64,000 nucleotides of DNA from Hylemonella sp. (lineage in GTDB: Bacteria; Pseudomonadota; Gammaproteobacteria; Burkholderiales; Burkholderiaceae_C), in assembly GCF_027532185.1 (NCBI RefSeq), contig NZ_JAPZSV010000003.1, forward strand, positions 186,001-250,000, written 5' to 3'. The notes below the pieces were generated by a model. The model saw nothing but the letters and a program-made list of their open reading frames with translations. It made no database searches and was not told the origin of the DNA. The translations under genes were made by a program, and so were the position numbers. This document shows positions 9,138 through 22,301 of the stretch, in pieces (position 1 is the stretch's first letter; each line of letters begins with the position of its first letter).

Positions 9138-9680
9138 ATGCTGACCGCTGAACAAGTTCTGGCTACCAACAAAGCCAACATCGAAACCCTCTTCGGCCTG
9201 ACCGGCAAAGCCTTTGAAGGCGTTGAAAAGCTGGTTGAGCTCAACCTTGCCACGTCCAAGGCCCTGCTGGCCGATTCCGCCCTGCAGACCCAGGCGGTGC
9301 TGAGCGTCAAGGACGCCCAGGAACTGCTGGCCCTGCCGACCACCCTGCTGCAACCCCTGGGCGAGAAGGCCGCCAGCTACGGCCGCGAGGTCTATGACAT
9401 CGCCGCCGCGACCGGCGCCGAGTTTGGCAAGACCTTTGAAGCCCAGTTTGCTGAAGCCCAGAAGAAATTCCTGGACGTGGTCGACAGCACGGCCCAGAAC
9501 GCCCCGGCCGGCTCCGAAACCGCTGTTGCGCTGATGAAGAGCGCTGTGGCAGCCGCGAGCAATGTGCTGGAAACCGCCCAGAAATCGGCCAAGCAGGCCG
9601 CCGCCCTGGCGGAGTCGAATTTCAAGGCCGCGACGGCCAGCACGGTGGAAGCCGGCAAGGCCGCCAGCAAGAAGCGTTGA
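9138..9680 (+). CDS. phaP: phasin (PHA granule-associated protein)
   Basis: A 180-residue, Ala/Lys/Glu-rich, mostly helical protein of the phasin family (TIGR01841/Phasin_2). It begins [21 protein letters not shown] and ends in a Lys/Ala-rich tail, as in Cupriavidus PhaP1 and its relatives. Phasins coat polyhydroxyalkanoate granules in the cytoplasm and control their number and size. The ATG has CAGGAGATCTGT in front. Two PhaR-like operators surround the promoter, so expression should rise when granules titrate PhaR away. No PHA synthase genes are in the window. A possible small RNA unit and an intrinsic terminator follow. Confidence 0.93.
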   Translation: MLTAEQVLATNKANIETLFGLTGKAFEGVEKLVELNLATSKALLADSALQTQAVLSVKDAQELLALPTTLLQPLGEKAASYGREVYDIAAATGAEFGKTFEAQFAEAQKKFLDVVDSTAQNAPAGSETAVALMKSAVAAASNVLETAQKSAKQAAALAESNFKAATASTVEAGKAASKKR

Positions 9681-9729
9681 GCGTCGGGTTCAGCAAAGGC
9701 CCAGATTTTCAAAGCCTTTGCGCCCGGGC

Positions 9730-9877
9730 TTCACAACAAGGGAAAACCCTGACATAATTCACTCAACGGAAAAACAGAGCGTTCTGCTTTTCCACCGGTT
9801 GTCTCCTCGGGTCCTTTCGTAACCAACAGGTTCAGGGATCCCTTCAAAGCCCCATCCCCCGGATGGGGCTTTTTTTT
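9730..9877 (+). ncRNA. candidate small RNA downstream of phaP
   Basis: TTCACA (9730-9735) and CATAAT (9753-9758), 17 bases apart, form a plausible promoter. A transcript from about 9765 to the terminator at 9877 would be about 113 bases. It would open with a hairpin (9768-9793: GGAAAA-A-CAGA, loop GCGT, TCTG-C-TTTTCC, one mismatch). It then has a less structured stretch containing TCTCCTC (an anti-Shine-Dalgarno-like run, about 9802-9808), and ends in a perfect 10-bp terminator. No convincing open reading frame lies in it. It may instead be the 3' untranslated region of phaP. I do not recognise an Rfam family. Confidence 0.4.
9848..9877 (+). terminator. intrinsic terminator after phaP / candidate sRNA
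   Basis: AGCCCCATCC and GGATGGGGCT form a perfect 10-bp stem with a CCC loop, followed by seven further T residues. It lies just before the convergent patatin gene. Confidence 0.9.
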
Positions 9878-9880
9878 CGC

Positions 9881-10810
9881 CTATTTCGGTACCACCGGGG
9901 GCATGGGCCGCATGCCCGCCTCGATGGCCAGGCGCAGCTGGGGCAGGGCCTGCTGCATGGCGACGCGCCCGGCCTGGATGGCCCGGGTGCGGGCCGCAAA
10001 ATCGGTCCCCGCCATGCCCGTGAGCGCTGGCCGCACGACCACCAGATCCGGCCCCCGCAGCTCCAGCGCATTGATGCTGCGTCCCATGATGGCGAAGGTT
10101 TGCAGCAGGATCTGGAACATGTCGCCGGGCACATTGGCGTCCGGCGCCTGGGAAATATCAACGGCAATCACGAGTTCGGCCCCCATCTGCCGCGCCTGGC
10201 GCACGGGCACCGGGGCCACCAGGCCGCCATCCACATACTCACGCCCCGTGATGCGCACGGGCTCGAACAGACCGGGCACGGCGCTCGAAGCGCGCACGGC
10301 CGTGGCGATATCCCCCCGCTCAAACAGCACGCCCTGCCCGTTCTGCAAGTCGGTAGCCAAGATGCCCAGCGGGACAGGAAGATCCTCGATCTTGCGTCCG
10401 CCCACCTGCTGGTGGACGTAGCGTGCCAGGGCGCTGCCACGCAACATGCCACGGTTGAACAGAGGCAAGGTCCAGTCGGCAAAGGTCGCCTCATCCATGG
10501 TCTCGGCCACGCGCTGCAGCTGTGCACCGTTGCGCCCGCTGGCGTGCAAGGCGGCCACCAGGCTGCCGGCCGAGGTGCCGGTGATCAGGTCCGGCTTGAT
10601 GCCGGCTTCTTCGAGCACCTGGATCACCCCCACGTGGGCAAAACCACGCGCGGCCCCGCCGCCCAAGGCCAAGCCGATGCGCGGCAAGCGCTGCGCGACC
10701 GGCTCGCCCGGCGTAGGGGCGGGTTCAGGTGCCGGCGCTTGCACGGCACACCCTGCGAGCAGACTCAGCAGCAAGGCCAGGCCCCAGACTTTGTGATGCG
10801 GATATCCCAT
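9881..10810 (-). CDS. patatin-like phospholipase, predicted lipoprotein
   Basis: A 309-residue protein. A lipobox (LLSLLAG-Cys21) suggests export and lipid anchoring. The patatin domain shows the oxyanion loop LGGGAARGFAH, the nucleophile elbow GTSAGS and the catalytic Asp in YVDGGLVAPVP. Patatin-like enzymes are serine-Asp dyad lipid acyl hydrolases; the lipid substrate is unknown. The start at 10810 is chosen because it puts a normal signal peptide at the N-terminus. An upstream in-frame ATG at 10855 would add 15 residues and cross the putative Fur-like site. It is divergent from the iron-binding protein gene and converges on phaP. Confidence 0.88.
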   Translation of the reverse strand: MGYPHHKVWGLALLLSLLAGCAVQAPAPEPAPTPGEPVAQRLPRIGLALGGGAARGFAHVGVIQVLEEAGIKPDLITGTSAGSLVAALHASGRNGAQLQRVAETMDEATFADWTLPLFNRGMLRGSALARYVHQQVGGRKIEDLPVPLGILATDLQNGQGVLFERGDIATAVRASSAVPGLFEPVRITGREYVDGGLVAPVPVRQARQMGAELVIAVDISQAPDANVPGDMFQILLQTFAIMGRSINALELRGPDLVVVRPALTGMAGTDFAARTRAIQAGRVAMQQALPQLRLAIEAGMRPMPPVVPK

Positions 10811-10831
10811 GGATTTTGTGGATTTATTAAG

Positions 10832-10856
10832 AATGATTCGTATCATGTATATCATC
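10832..10856. promoter_or_regulatory. Fur-like operator in the patatin/fbpA divergent region
   Basis: AATGAT-TCGT-ATCAT (10832-10846) is an inverted repeat resembling half-sites of the Fur box, with a further ATCAT at 10851-10855. Spacing is not that of the classical 19-bp box. The AT-rich patch lies directly before a ferric-iron binding protein gene, which is why Fur is suggested. Confidence 0.4.
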
Positions 10857-10878
10857 CGTAGTCTCTCTTCACCTAGCC

Positions 10879-11931
10879 ATGACAGCCATGTTCAAACGAA
10901 TGCTCACCCTCTCAGCCACCGCCCTGCTGGCGGCCGGCCCGGCCCTGGCCCAGGATCAGGTCCTGAACCTCTATTCCGCCCGGCACTACCCGAGCGACGA
11001 AGCACTGTACAGCCAGTTCACCCGCAGCACCGGCATTCGCATCCAGCGCGTGGACGCTGACGATGCTGGCATCCTCGCCCGCCTGCGTGCTGAAGGCGCA
11101 GCCTCGCCGGCCGATGTGATCCTGCTGGTCGATGCCGCCCGCCTCTGGCGCGGTGAAGCCGAAGGTCTGTTCCAACCCGTCAAGTCGGCGGCGCTCGAAG
11201 CGGCCATCCCGGCCCAGTTGCGCAGCGCGCCCAATGCTGAAGGCGCCTCGGCGTGGTACGGCTTTTCGACCCGTGCCCGCGTCATCGTCTACGACAAGTC
11301 CAAGGTCGCGCGCGACGATGTGGACACCTACGAGGAACTGGGCGACGCCAAGAACAAGGGCCGCCTGTGCATCCGCTCCGGCTCGCACCCCTACAACCTC
11401 TCGCTGTTCGGCTCGGTCTACGAGCACCTGGGCGCCGCCAAGACGGAAGCCTGGCTCAAAGGCATGGTGGACAACATGGCGCGCGCGCCCAAGGGCGGCG
11501 ACACCGACCAGATCCGCGCCGTGGCCGCAGGTGAGTGTGCGGTCGCGGTGAGCAACAGCTACTACTTGGCCCGCCTGATGCGCGCCGACAAACCGGAGGA
11601 CAAGGCGGTGGTCGAGAAGGTCGGCGTGGTCTTCCCCAACCAGTCCAGCTGGGGCACCCACGTGAACATCGCCGGCGGCGCTGTGGCCAAACACGCCAAG
11701 AACCAAGCCAACGCCGTGAAGTTCCTGGAGTACCTGGCGAGCCCGGCCGCACAGGAGCACTTCGCCAACGGCAACAACGAATGGCCCGCCGCCAAGGGCG
11801 TGAAGCTGGACAACCCAGCCCTGCAGGCCATGAGCGGTGGCAGCTTCAAGAGCGAGACCCTCCCGATCAGCGTGGTCGGCAAAAACTCGGTCACCGTTCA
11901 GCAGATGCTGGACCGCGTGGGCTTCCGCTGA
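10879..11931 (+). CDS. Fe(3+) ABC transporter substrate-binding protein
   Basis: A 350-residue periplasmic binding protein of the FbpA/FutA type. A signal peptide ends at about ALA-25/QD. The Tyr pair at 228-229 (SNSYYLARL) corresponds to the two iron-binding tyrosines of FbpA. Length is normal. The start may instead be the ATG at 10888. No permease or ATPase gene is adjacent, so this looks like an orphan binding protein that works with a transporter elsewhere, or a standalone gene. A Fur-like site lies upstream and a strong terminator downstream. Confidence 0.88.
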   Translation: MTAMFKRMLTLSATALLAAGPALAQDQVLNLYSARHYPSDEALYSQFTRSTGIRIQRVDADDAGILARLRAEGAASPADVILLVDAARLWRGEAEGLFQPVKSAALEAAIPAQLRSAPNAEGASAWYGFSTRARVIVYDKSKVARDDVDTYEELGDAKNKGRLCIRSGSHPYNLSLFGSVYEHLGAAKTEAWLKGMVDNMARAPKGGDTDQIRAVAAGECAVAVSNSYYLARLMRADKPEDKAVVEKVGVVFPNQSSWGTHVNIAGGAVAKHAKNQANAVKFLEYLASPAAQEHFANGNNEWPAAKGVKLDNPALQAMSGGSFKSETLPISVVGKNSVTVQQMLDRVGFR

Positions 11932-11950
11932 TCCCCGTGCTTCGCAGATA

Positions 11951-11986
11951 AAAAGCCGGCCTGTCTGACGACAGGCCGGCTTTTTT
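11951..11986. terminator. bidirectional terminator between the iron-binding protein gene and clpA
   Basis: GCCGGCCTGTC (11955-11965) and GACAGGCCGGC (11970-11980) form an 11-bp stem with loop TGAC. A run of A precedes it and a run of T follows, so it can serve both convergent genes. Confidence 0.92.
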
Positions 11987-12004
11987 CTTGGCCGCCAGGA
12001 AAGC

Positions 12005-14332
<2,328 letters not shown>

Positions 14333-14455
14333 GTGACTTCCTTTTGCCTTGCTGACGAATCTACTTTAATCCGATTTGCCGGCCTGTCCAACAGTTCCAG
14401 CCGTGAAAGTAAAGTATCTTTTCCGGTTTACTCGCACTCTTTTCGCGCATCCCGC

Positions 14456-14812
14456 TCACTCCACGGGCTCGCACACACATTGCAGGGGATGGCCGGCCTT
14501 GTGCGCCGCCTCCAGCACCTGGTCCACTTTGGTTGCCGCCACATCCTTGGTGTAGACACCGCAGACCCCTTTGCCGTCCAGATGGATCTTGAGCATGATC
14601 TGGGTGGCGGTCTCCAGGTCCTTGTTGAAAAACTCCTGAATCACGACCACCACAAACTCCATCGGGGTGTAGTCGTCATTGAGCATGACCACCTGGTACA
14701 TCTGCGGCGGCTGGACTTTCTGCGTCCGCCGCTCCAGCACGACCGAATCGCCCTCGTCGCGGCTGGGCTGCTGGACGGGGGCCGGCGGTTTGGCGGGAGA
14801 TTTCGTGGCCAT
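14456..14812 (-). CDS. clpS: ATP-dependent Clp protease adaptor ClpS
   Basis: A 118-residue adaptor. The core [21 protein letters not shown] holds the conserved N-D-D-Y-T-P-M segment that binds the N-terminal residue of N-degron substrates. The C-terminal half carries [19 protein letters not shown], the face that contacts the ClpA N-domain. The first 35 residues are low-complexity (Ala/Pro), as is common in betaproteobacterial ClpS. It is followed by clpA and probably shares its regulation. Confidence 0.96.
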   Translation of the reverse strand: MATKSPAKPPAPVQQPSRDEGDSVVLERRTQKVQPPQMYQVVMLNDDYTPMEFVVVVIQEFFNKDLETATQIMLKIHLDGKGVCGVYTKDVAATKVDQVLEAAHKAGHPLQCVCEPVE

Positions 14813-14941
14813 GCGATGATTCTATCGAGCGTGCCCTCGGCACGCTTCGGCTAGGGTTGAATTGGAGGCGACCGGCGCCGCTTCAAGATGGGGGACAGAA
14901 AAAGACACCCCGGACCCGAGCGCCAGGCGGCAGGGGCAGGC

Positions 14942-16195
14942 TCACATGTGCTCGATCATGACCTCGCCAAAGCCTGAGCAGCTGACCTGGGTCGCCCCGT
15001 CCATGAGACGTGCAAAGTCGTAGGTCACCCGCTTGCTCTGGATGGCTTTCTCCATGGCGCTGATCAGCAGATCGGCGGCCTCTTTCCAGCCCATGTGGCG
15101 CAGCATCATCTCGGCCGAAAGGATTTCGGAGCCCGGATTCACGTAGTCCTTGCCTGCGTACTTGGGCGCCGTACCGTGGGTGGCCTCGAACATGGCCACG
15201 GTATCGGAGAGGTTGGCACCCGGCGCGATGCCGATGCCGCCCACCTGGGCCGCCAGCGCGTCCGAGATGTAATCGCCGTTGAGGTTGAGGGTGGCGATCA
15301 CGCTGTACTCGGCCGGCCGCAGCAGGATCTGCTGCAGGAAGGCGTCGGCGATCACATCCTTGATGATGATGTCTCGGCCGGTACGCGGGTTCTTGAGGCG
15401 GCACCAGGGACCGCCGTCGATCAGCTCGGCGGCAAACTCCTTCTGCGCCAGGGCGTAGGCCCAGTCACGGAAACCGCCCTCGGTGAATTTCATGATGTTG
15501 CCCTTGTGCACGATGGTCACGTTCGGCTTGTCGTTGTCGATGGCGTACTGGATGGCCTTGCGCATCAGGCGCTCAGTCCCCTCGATGGACACCGGCTTGA
15601 CACCGATGCCCGAGGTCTCAGGAAAGCGGATCTTCTTCACGCCCATCTCCTCGACGAGAAACTTGATGAGCTTCTTCGCCTGGTCGGACTGCGCCTCGTA
15701 CTCGATCCCCGCGTAGATGTCCTCCGAGTTCTCGCGGAAGATCACCATATTGACCTTCTCGGGCTCCTTCAGGGGTGAGGGCACGCCCTTGAAATACTGC
15801 ACGGGGCGCAGACAGACATAGAGATCGAGCTCCTGACGCAGCGCGACGTTGAGCGAGCGGATGCCACCACCCACGGGCGTGGTCAGCGGGCCCTTGATGG
15901 ACACCACGTAGTCACGCACCACGTCCAGGGTTTCCTGAGGCAGCCAGACATCGGGGCCATATAGACGTGTCGACTTCTCGCCCGCGTAGATCTCCATCCA
16001 GTGGATCCGCCTTTGGCCGCCGTAGGCCTTCTCGACGGCCGCATCCACCACCCGGAGCATCACGGGCGTGATGTCCAGCCCCGTGCCATCGCCTTCGATG
16101 TAGGGGATGATGGGCTGGTCTGGCACATTCAGGGTCCGGTCGGGACGGACGGTGATCTTCTGGCCCTGGGCGGGCACCTGGATGTGCTGGTACAT
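14942..16195 (-). CDS. icd: NADP-dependent isocitrate dehydrogenase, dimeric
   Basis: A 417-residue enzyme of the E. coli Icd type: oxidative decarboxylation of isocitrate to 2-oxoglutarate in the TCA cycle. Ser114 in [11 protein letters not shown] corresponds to the regulatory phosphorylation serine of E. coli (Ser113), and [10 protein letters not shown] near residue 35 is a family block. The start at 16195 ([10 protein letters not shown]) gives the family length and has GGAG upstream; an outer start at 16234 is less likely. An unrelated monomeric isocitrate dehydrogenase gene lies only about 0.65 kb away with one small gene between. Confidence 0.96.
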   Translation of the reverse strand: MYQHIQVPAQGQKITVRPDRTLNVPDQPIIPYIEGDGTGLDITPVMLRVVDAAVEKAYGGQRRIHWMEIYAGEKSTRLYGPDVWLPQETLDVVRDYVVSIKGPLTTPVGGGIRSLNVALRQELDLYVCLRPVQYFKGVPSPLKEPEKVNMVIFRENSEDIYAGIEYEAQSDQAKKLIKFLVEEMGVKKIRFPETSGIGVKPVSIEGTERLMRKAIQYAIDNDKPNVTIVHKGNIMKFTEGGFRDWAYALAQKEFAAELIDGGPWCRLKNPRTGRDIIIKDVIADAFLQQILLRPAEYSVIATLNLNGDYISDALAAQVGGIGIAPGANLSDTVAMFEATHGTAPKYAGKDYVNPGSEILSAEMMLRHMGWKEAADLLISAMEKAIQSKRVTYDFARLMDGATQVSCSGFGEVMIEHM

Positions 16196-16330
16196 GAACG
16201 CGAGACTCCGTGGGAAAACAGTGAGCGACTGCAATAAATTCTAGTCGCTGCAGTCGCCACGGCTGGACCGCCGGCCCATGGCAGGCGATGACGCACAATG
16301 CAGCTGTTTGCGACCCGCCCCGACCGCCCC

Positions 16331-16786
16331 ATGACGCGACTGCTCCTCACACTCTGCTTGCTGCTGGCAGCCCAGCTCGGACCGGCCCACGCCCAGCCCT
16401 CCCCCCAGCTTGATCTGCCGCGCGTGACGCTGACCGCCGGCATGCATCTGATCCAGGCACAGGTCGCGACCACGCCACAGCAGCAGGCCATCGGTCTCAT
16501 GCACCGCAAGGATATGCCCGCCAACGAAGGCATGCTCTTCATCTTCGAGCAACCCTCACGCCAGTGTTTCTGGATGCAGAACACCTTGCTGCCGCTCACG
16601 GCGGCCTTCATCGCCGACGACGGCACCATCGTGAACCTGGCCGACATGAAACCTCAGACCACGGACTCACACTGTTCTGCGAAGCCCGTGCGCTTCGTGC
16701 TGGAGATGAACCAGGGCTGGTTCGCCAAGCGTGGACTCAAGGCCGGCAGCCGACTCGGCGGACCGGTTTTCGGGAAGCGCCGGTGA
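16331..16786 (+). CDS. DUF192 family protein, exported
   Basis: A 151-residue protein with an N-terminal signal sequence (MTRLLLTLCLLLAAQLGPAHA, cleaved near residue 21) and a DUF192 domain. Conserved features are QQAIGLMHRKDMPANEGMLF and the FWMQNTLLPLTAAFI block. The family is small, periplasmic or extracellular, and of unknown function. The start at 16331 is preferred over an outer ATG at 16298 because it places the signal peptide at the N-terminus. The gene stands alone on the plus strand between the two isocitrate dehydrogenase genes. Confidence 0.85.
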   Translation: MTRLLLTLCLLLAAQLGPAHAQPSPQLDLPRVTLTAGMHLIQAQVATTPQQQAIGLMHRKDMPANEGMLFIFEQPSRQCFWMQNTLLPLTAAFIADDGTIVNLADMKPQTTDSHCSAKPVRFVLEMNQGWFAKRGLKAGSRLGGPVFGKRR

Positions 16787-16795
16787 GTTCCCCAT

Positions 16796-16828
16796 AAAAA
16801 AACGGCCCGGACGCTGTCGTCCGGGCCG
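16796..16828 (-). terminator. terminator of the monomeric icd gene
   Basis: CGGCCCGGACG (16803-16813) and CGTCCGGGCCG (16818-16828) form an 11-bp stem with loop CTGT. The seven A residues on the plus strand give a U-tract for minus-strand transcription. Confidence 0.88.
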
Positions 16829-16851
16829 CTTGGTCTGCGACGCGCCGAAAC

Positions 16852-19089
<2,238 letters not shown>

Positions 19090-19205
19090 TGCGTATCTCC
19101 AGAAATCGGGACCGGATCCGCGACGACCGATGGGTCGGCGAACGGATATCGGATGGTTCGAGATTTTGCTTTCAGTGCCCTGACCTCGGTCGCTGTTTTT
19201 GAATC

Positions 19206-19228
19206 AAAATTCCGCAATGCGAAATTTT
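19206..19228. promoter_or_regulatory. 23-bp imperfect palindrome upstream of icd2
   Basis: Arms AAAATTcCGCA and TGCGaAATTTT pair around a single central base, with one mismatched position per arm. It lies 117-139 bases before the icd2 start. The binding protein is unknown. Confidence 0.45.
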
Positions 19229-19259
19229 CATCAAGAAATTTCAACTTTTTTGTCATCGG

Positions 19260-19293
19260 TCTTATAGAAGAGGTCTTATAGAAGATCTAAGAC
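19260..19293. promoter_or_regulatory. tandem TCTTATAGAAGA repeats upstream of icd2
   Basis: Two exact 12-base copies are separated by GG. Each is nearly palindromic (TCTT-N4-AAGA). The second is followed by TCTAAGAC, so GTCTTA and TAAGAC also flank it as an outer inverted repeat (19273-19293). The layout looks like tandem binding sites for a dimeric regulator. A GntR-type TCA-cycle regulator is a guess only. Confidence 0.5.
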
Positions 19294-19352
19294 CCAAGCG
19301 CTGGCCGATCCGGCCGCCCCGAGCATGACAGCTCCAGCAGGCCGGCGCAAAC

Positions 19353-19383
19353 AAAAAGGGCCCGGAGGTCACCCTCCGGGCCC
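19353..19383 (-). terminator. sodB terminator
   Basis: GGGCCCGGAGG (19358-19368) and CCTCCGGGCCC (19373-19383) form an 11-bp stem with loop TCAC. Five A residues on the plus strand give a U-tract on the minus-strand transcript. Confidence 0.88.
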
Positions 19384-19404
19384 AGGCAGACAGACCGCCA
19401 GCGA

Positions 19405-19986
19405 TCAGCCGAAGTTCTTCTCGGCGAAGGACCAGTTCACGAGCTTGTCGAAGAAGGTCTCGACAAACTTCTGGCGCAGGTTGCGGTAGTCGATGTAGTA
19501 GGCATGCTCCCACACGTCCACCGTCAGCAGGGCCTTGTCGGCCGTGGTCAGCGGGGTGCCGGCAGCGCCGGTGTTGACGATGTCGACCGAACCGTCCGCC
19601 TTCTTGACCAGCCAGGTCCAGCCGGAACCGAAGTTGCCCACGGCGGACTTCACGAAGGCTTCCTTGAAGGCCGCGTAGCTGCCCCACTTGGCGTTGATGG
19701 CAGCCGCCAGCGCGCCCGTGGGCTCGCCGCCGCCGTTGGGCTTCATGCAGTTCCAGAAGAAGGTGTGGTTCCAGATCTGCGCGGCGTTGTTGTAGATGCC
19801 GCCGCTGGACTTCTTGACGATGGCCTCGAGGTCCATGCTCTCGAACTCGGTGCCCTTCTGCAGATTGTTCAGGTTCACCACATAGGCGTTATGGTGCTTG
19901 CCGTGGTGGAACTCCAGCGTTTCCTTGGAGTAGTGCGGCGCCAGGGCGTCGATGGCATAAGGCAGGGGGGGCAGGGTGTGTTCCAT
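19405..19986 (-). CDS. sodB: superoxide dismutase [Fe]
   Basis: A 193-residue cytoplasmic superoxide dismutase. Metal ligands are His27, His74, Asp157 and His161 ([27 protein letters not shown]). Gln70 in the NNAAQIWNH block is the Fe-SOD position (Mn enzymes place the Gln elsewhere), so iron is the expected metal. The start is the only one consistent with family length. It lies 49 bases downstream of xseA on the same strand, with a possible -10 element (TACAAT on the minus strand, 20026-20031), so it may have its own promoter. Confidence 0.96.
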   Translation of the reverse strand: MEHTLPPLPYAIDALAPHYSKETLEFHHGKHHNAYVVNLNNLQKGTEFESMDLEAIVKKSSGGIYNNAAQIWNHTFFWNCMKPNGGGEPTGALAAAINAKWGSYAAFKEAFVKSAVGNFGSGWTWLVKKADGSVDIVNTGAAGTPLTTADKALLTVDVWEHAYYIDYRNLRQKFVETFFDKLVNWSFAEKNFG

Positions 19987-20035
19987 GATGGTGTCCTCGA
20001 TGGTTGTTGTGGATGACCAGCGGCGATTGTAGAAA

Positions 20036-21328
20036 CTAATTTTTGCCCCGGTGCGTCACGGTGAGATCAACCTTGCCGTCGGCAAGGGTGGCCTGTAGGG
20101 CCTGCCCCTGATAGGTCTGCGTGGTGTGCGTGATGGTTCGCCCGGCTTCGTCGCTGAGCCAGGCATAGCCGCGCTGCAGCACCAGGGCCGGGTCGAGCAG
20201 CTGCAGGCGCAAGGCGGCGCGCTCCAGCCGCTGCTGGCGTTGCTGCAGATCGTGGCGCCATACCTGCGGCCAGTTGCCCGCCAGCTGCTGCAGGCCATGG
20301 CGACGCTGCAGCAGGGCATGGCTGGCCGCGTGCCGCAGGCGCTGGGTCAGAGCCGAGAGCGCAAGGCGCTGGCCCGCCACCCGTCCCGAGGGTCGGCCCA
20401 GGCGGCTGACCGCCAGATCCAGACGCTGGCTCTCGCGGTCCAGCCTGGCCAGTGCCGCTTCCCGCAGTCGGGCGTGCACGAGGTCCAGCGCACCGAGCCA
20501 GACGCTGCGAGGCTCGGCCACCAGCTCGGCCGCGGCCGTGGGCGTGGGCGCACGCAGATCGGCCACGAAGTCGGCGATCGTGAAGTCAGTCTCATGCCCC
20601 ACCCCGCTGACCACGGGCACCGGGCTCTGCACCAGCGTGCGCGCCAGCCGCTCGTCGTTGAAGGCCCAGAGGTCTTCCATCGCGCCGCCGCCACGCACGA
20701 GCAGGATCACGTCCACCCGTCCTTGCTGCGCCTGGGCATAGAGTTGCGTCAGCGATGCCACCAGCTCCGCCGGCGCCCCTGCGCCCTGTACCGAGGCGGG
20801 CGCAACGATCACCGGGATGTGCGGCACGCGCCGCTGCAAGGCGGTGACGACGTCATGCAGGGCCGCAGCCCCGAGCGAGGTCACGACGCCGATGCCGCGC
20901 GGCATGCGCGGCAACTCGCGCTTGCGCGCCGCATCGAACAGGCCCTCGGCTTCGAGCTTGGCCTTGAGGCGCAGGAACTGCTCGAACAGCGCCCCCTGTC
21001 CGGCGCGCGACATGGATTCGACGACCAGCTGCAGATCGCCACGCGCCTCGTAGACGCCCAGCCGGCCCCGCAGATCGACCAGCTCACCGTCACGCGGCGC
21101 GAAGTCCAGCAGGCTCGCGGCGCGGCGGAACATGGCGCAGCGAATCTGACCCGTTTCGTCCTTGAGCGTGAAATAGCAATGCCCGCTGGCTGCGCGGTTG
21201 AAGCCCGAAATCTCGCCGCGCACCGCGACCGGATTGAACCTGGCGTCCAGGGCATCAGCAATGGCGCGGCACAACGCGCCAACCTGCCAGATACGCGGCG
21301 TCATTGCTGAGGACTCAAAGGCCGACAT
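20036..21328 (-). CDS. xseA: exodeoxyribonuclease VII large subunit
   Basis: A 430-residue protein. An N-terminal OB-fold (about 15-110, with [22 protein letters not shown]) is followed by the catalytic domain holding [33 protein letters not shown] and [28 protein letters not shown], the defining XseA blocks. With XseB it degrades single-stranded DNA from both ends in mismatch repair and recombination. An internal ATG at 21304 (MTPRIWQV) is an alternative start. xseB is not in the window. Confidence 0.96.
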   Translation of the reverse strand: MSAFESSAMTPRIWQVGALCRAIADALDARFNPVAVRGEISGFNRAASGHCYFTLKDETGQIRCAMFRRAASLLDFAPRDGELVDLRGRLGVYEARGDLQLVVESMSRAGQGALFEQFLRLKAKLEAEGLFDAARKRELPRMPRGIGVVTSLGAAALHDVVTALQRRVPHIPVIVAPASVQGAGAPAELVASLTQLYAQAQQGRVDVILLVRGGGAMEDLWAFNDERLARTLVQSPVPVVSGVGHETDFTIADFVADLRAPTPTAAAELVAEPRSVWLGALDLVHARLREAALARLDRESQRLDLAVSRLGRPSGRVAGQRLALSALTQRLRHAASHALLQRRHGLQQLAGNWPQVWRHDLQQRQQRLERAALRLQLLDPALVLQRGYAWLSDEAGRTITHTTQTYQGQALQATLADGKVDLTVTHRGKN

Positions 21329-21665
21329 GAGATGCCACGCGGCTTGCGCCCAGATAACCCGCGGTGATTACTCCACAATCCGCACCGCAAACCCGCGGGG
21401 TACCCCACAGGTGGACAAAAGCGCATTTTTCCGTGCAAGTCATTGATTTCATTTGGTTTTTCTCTGCCTTTTTTGTCATCGTTCTGACCCAAAAGCGCAT
21501 GGCTGCGTGCTTTGCGGTCCCCGCCCCATAGTTCTGCACAAAGTTATCCACATATTCTGTGGGTGAGGCTTCGGAGCCAAGGCGGACAAGGCGGACCGGT
21601 CCGCCGTTCGGGAGCGCCATATGCGTGGGTCATAATCGACGGGCACATCAGCGTGGAGGATCCCT
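21329..21665. other. intergenic region between xseA and exbB
   Basis: This 337-base gap separates two divergent genes and contains no convincing gene. It holds a perfect DnaA box TTATCCACA at 21544-21552, a short direct repeat AAAAGCGCAT (about 21417 and 21491), and CATAAT at 21632-21637 as a possible -10 element for exbB. Only one DnaA box is seen, so it is not read as a replication origin. Confidence 0.6.
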
Positions 21666-21668
21666 TTG
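21655..21668 (+). promoter_or_regulatory. ribosome site and TTG start of exbB
   Basis: GGAGGA at 21655-21660 lies five bases before TTG at 21666. No in-frame ATG or GTG exists before the first membrane helix, so the TTG must be the start. Confidence 0.8.
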
Positions 21669-22301
21669 TTTTCCATCATACAAGCCGCCGGCTGGCCCAT
21701 CTGGCCCCTGATCGCCTGCTCCGTCCTGGGCCTGGCCCTGATCATCGAACGCTTCCTGAGCCTCAAGACCACCAAGGTGGCCCCGCCTCGGCTGCTCGAC
21801 GAGGTGCTCAAGGCCTCCGCCACCGAACTGCCCAAACCGGAAGTCATTGATCAGCTCGAAAAGAGCTCAGCCCTCGGTGAGGTGCTGGCCAGCGGCCTGC
21901 GCGCCCTGCAGATCAAGCCGACCAGCAGCGACGAAGAGTTGCGCAACGCCCTGGAAAGCACTGGCCGCGTGGTGACGCACAAGCTCGAACGCTACCTCAC
22001 CGCGCTGGCCACCATCGCCTCGGTGGCACCCCTGCTGGGCCTGTTCGGCACCATCGTCGGCATGATCGAGATCTTCGGTTCGCAGGCCCCGGGTGGCAGC
22101 ACGGGCGGCAATCCCGCCCAGCTCGCACAGGGCATCTCGATCGCCCTGTACAACACCGCCTTCGGCCTGATCATCGCCATCCCCTCGCTGATCTTCTGGC
22201 GCTACTTCCGGGCCCGCGTCGATGAGTACCTGTTGACGCTGGAGCTCGCCAGCGAGCGTCTGCTGCAACACCTGGGCACACTGCGGCGCACCGAGTCATG
22301 A
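21666..22301 (+). CDS. exbB: MotA/TolQ/ExbB proton channel family protein
   Basis: A 211-residue inner-membrane protein with three membrane segments: about 11-29, 118-140 and 160-180. VAPLLGLFGTIVGMIEIF and ISIALYNTAFGLIIAIPS are the conserved proton-channel helices of the ExbB/TolQ family. With the ExbD protein encoded next, it forms the proton-driven motor for TonB or TolA. It starts with TTG behind a strong GGAGGA site. The stop overlaps the exbD start (ATGA). Whether it serves TonB or Tol cannot be told, as neither tonB nor tolA is in the window. Confidence 0.92.
   Translation: MFSIIQAAGWPIWPLIACSVLGLALIIERFLSLKTTKVAPPRLLDEVLKASATELPKPEVIDQLEKSSALGEVLASGLRALQIKPTSSDEELRNALESTGRVVTHKLERYLTALATIASVAPLLGLFGTIVGMIEIFGSQAPGGSTGGNPAQLAQGISIALYNTAFGLIIAIPSLIFWRYFRARVDEYLLTLELASERLLQHLGTLRRTES

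Larger units (their letters stand above)
19090..19404. other. intergenic region upstream of icd2 with operator-like repeats
   Basis: This 315-base gap has no convincing gene. It contains the sodB terminator, two copies of TCTTATAGAAGA (19260-19271 and 19274-19285) followed by CTAAGAC, and an imperfect 23-bp AT-rich palindrome at 19206-19228. The right-hand part is clearly more AT-rich than the surroundings, consistent with the icd2 promoter region. Confidence 0.7.

Noticed and set aside
14827-14845. Hairpin AGCGTGCC/GGCACGCT upstream of clpS as a terminator
   Set aside because: No T-run follows on either strand, so termination is not supported.
21329-21665. Possible replication origin
   Set aside because: Only one DnaA box, no AT-rich unwinding region with iterons and no dnaA/dnaN genes nearby.
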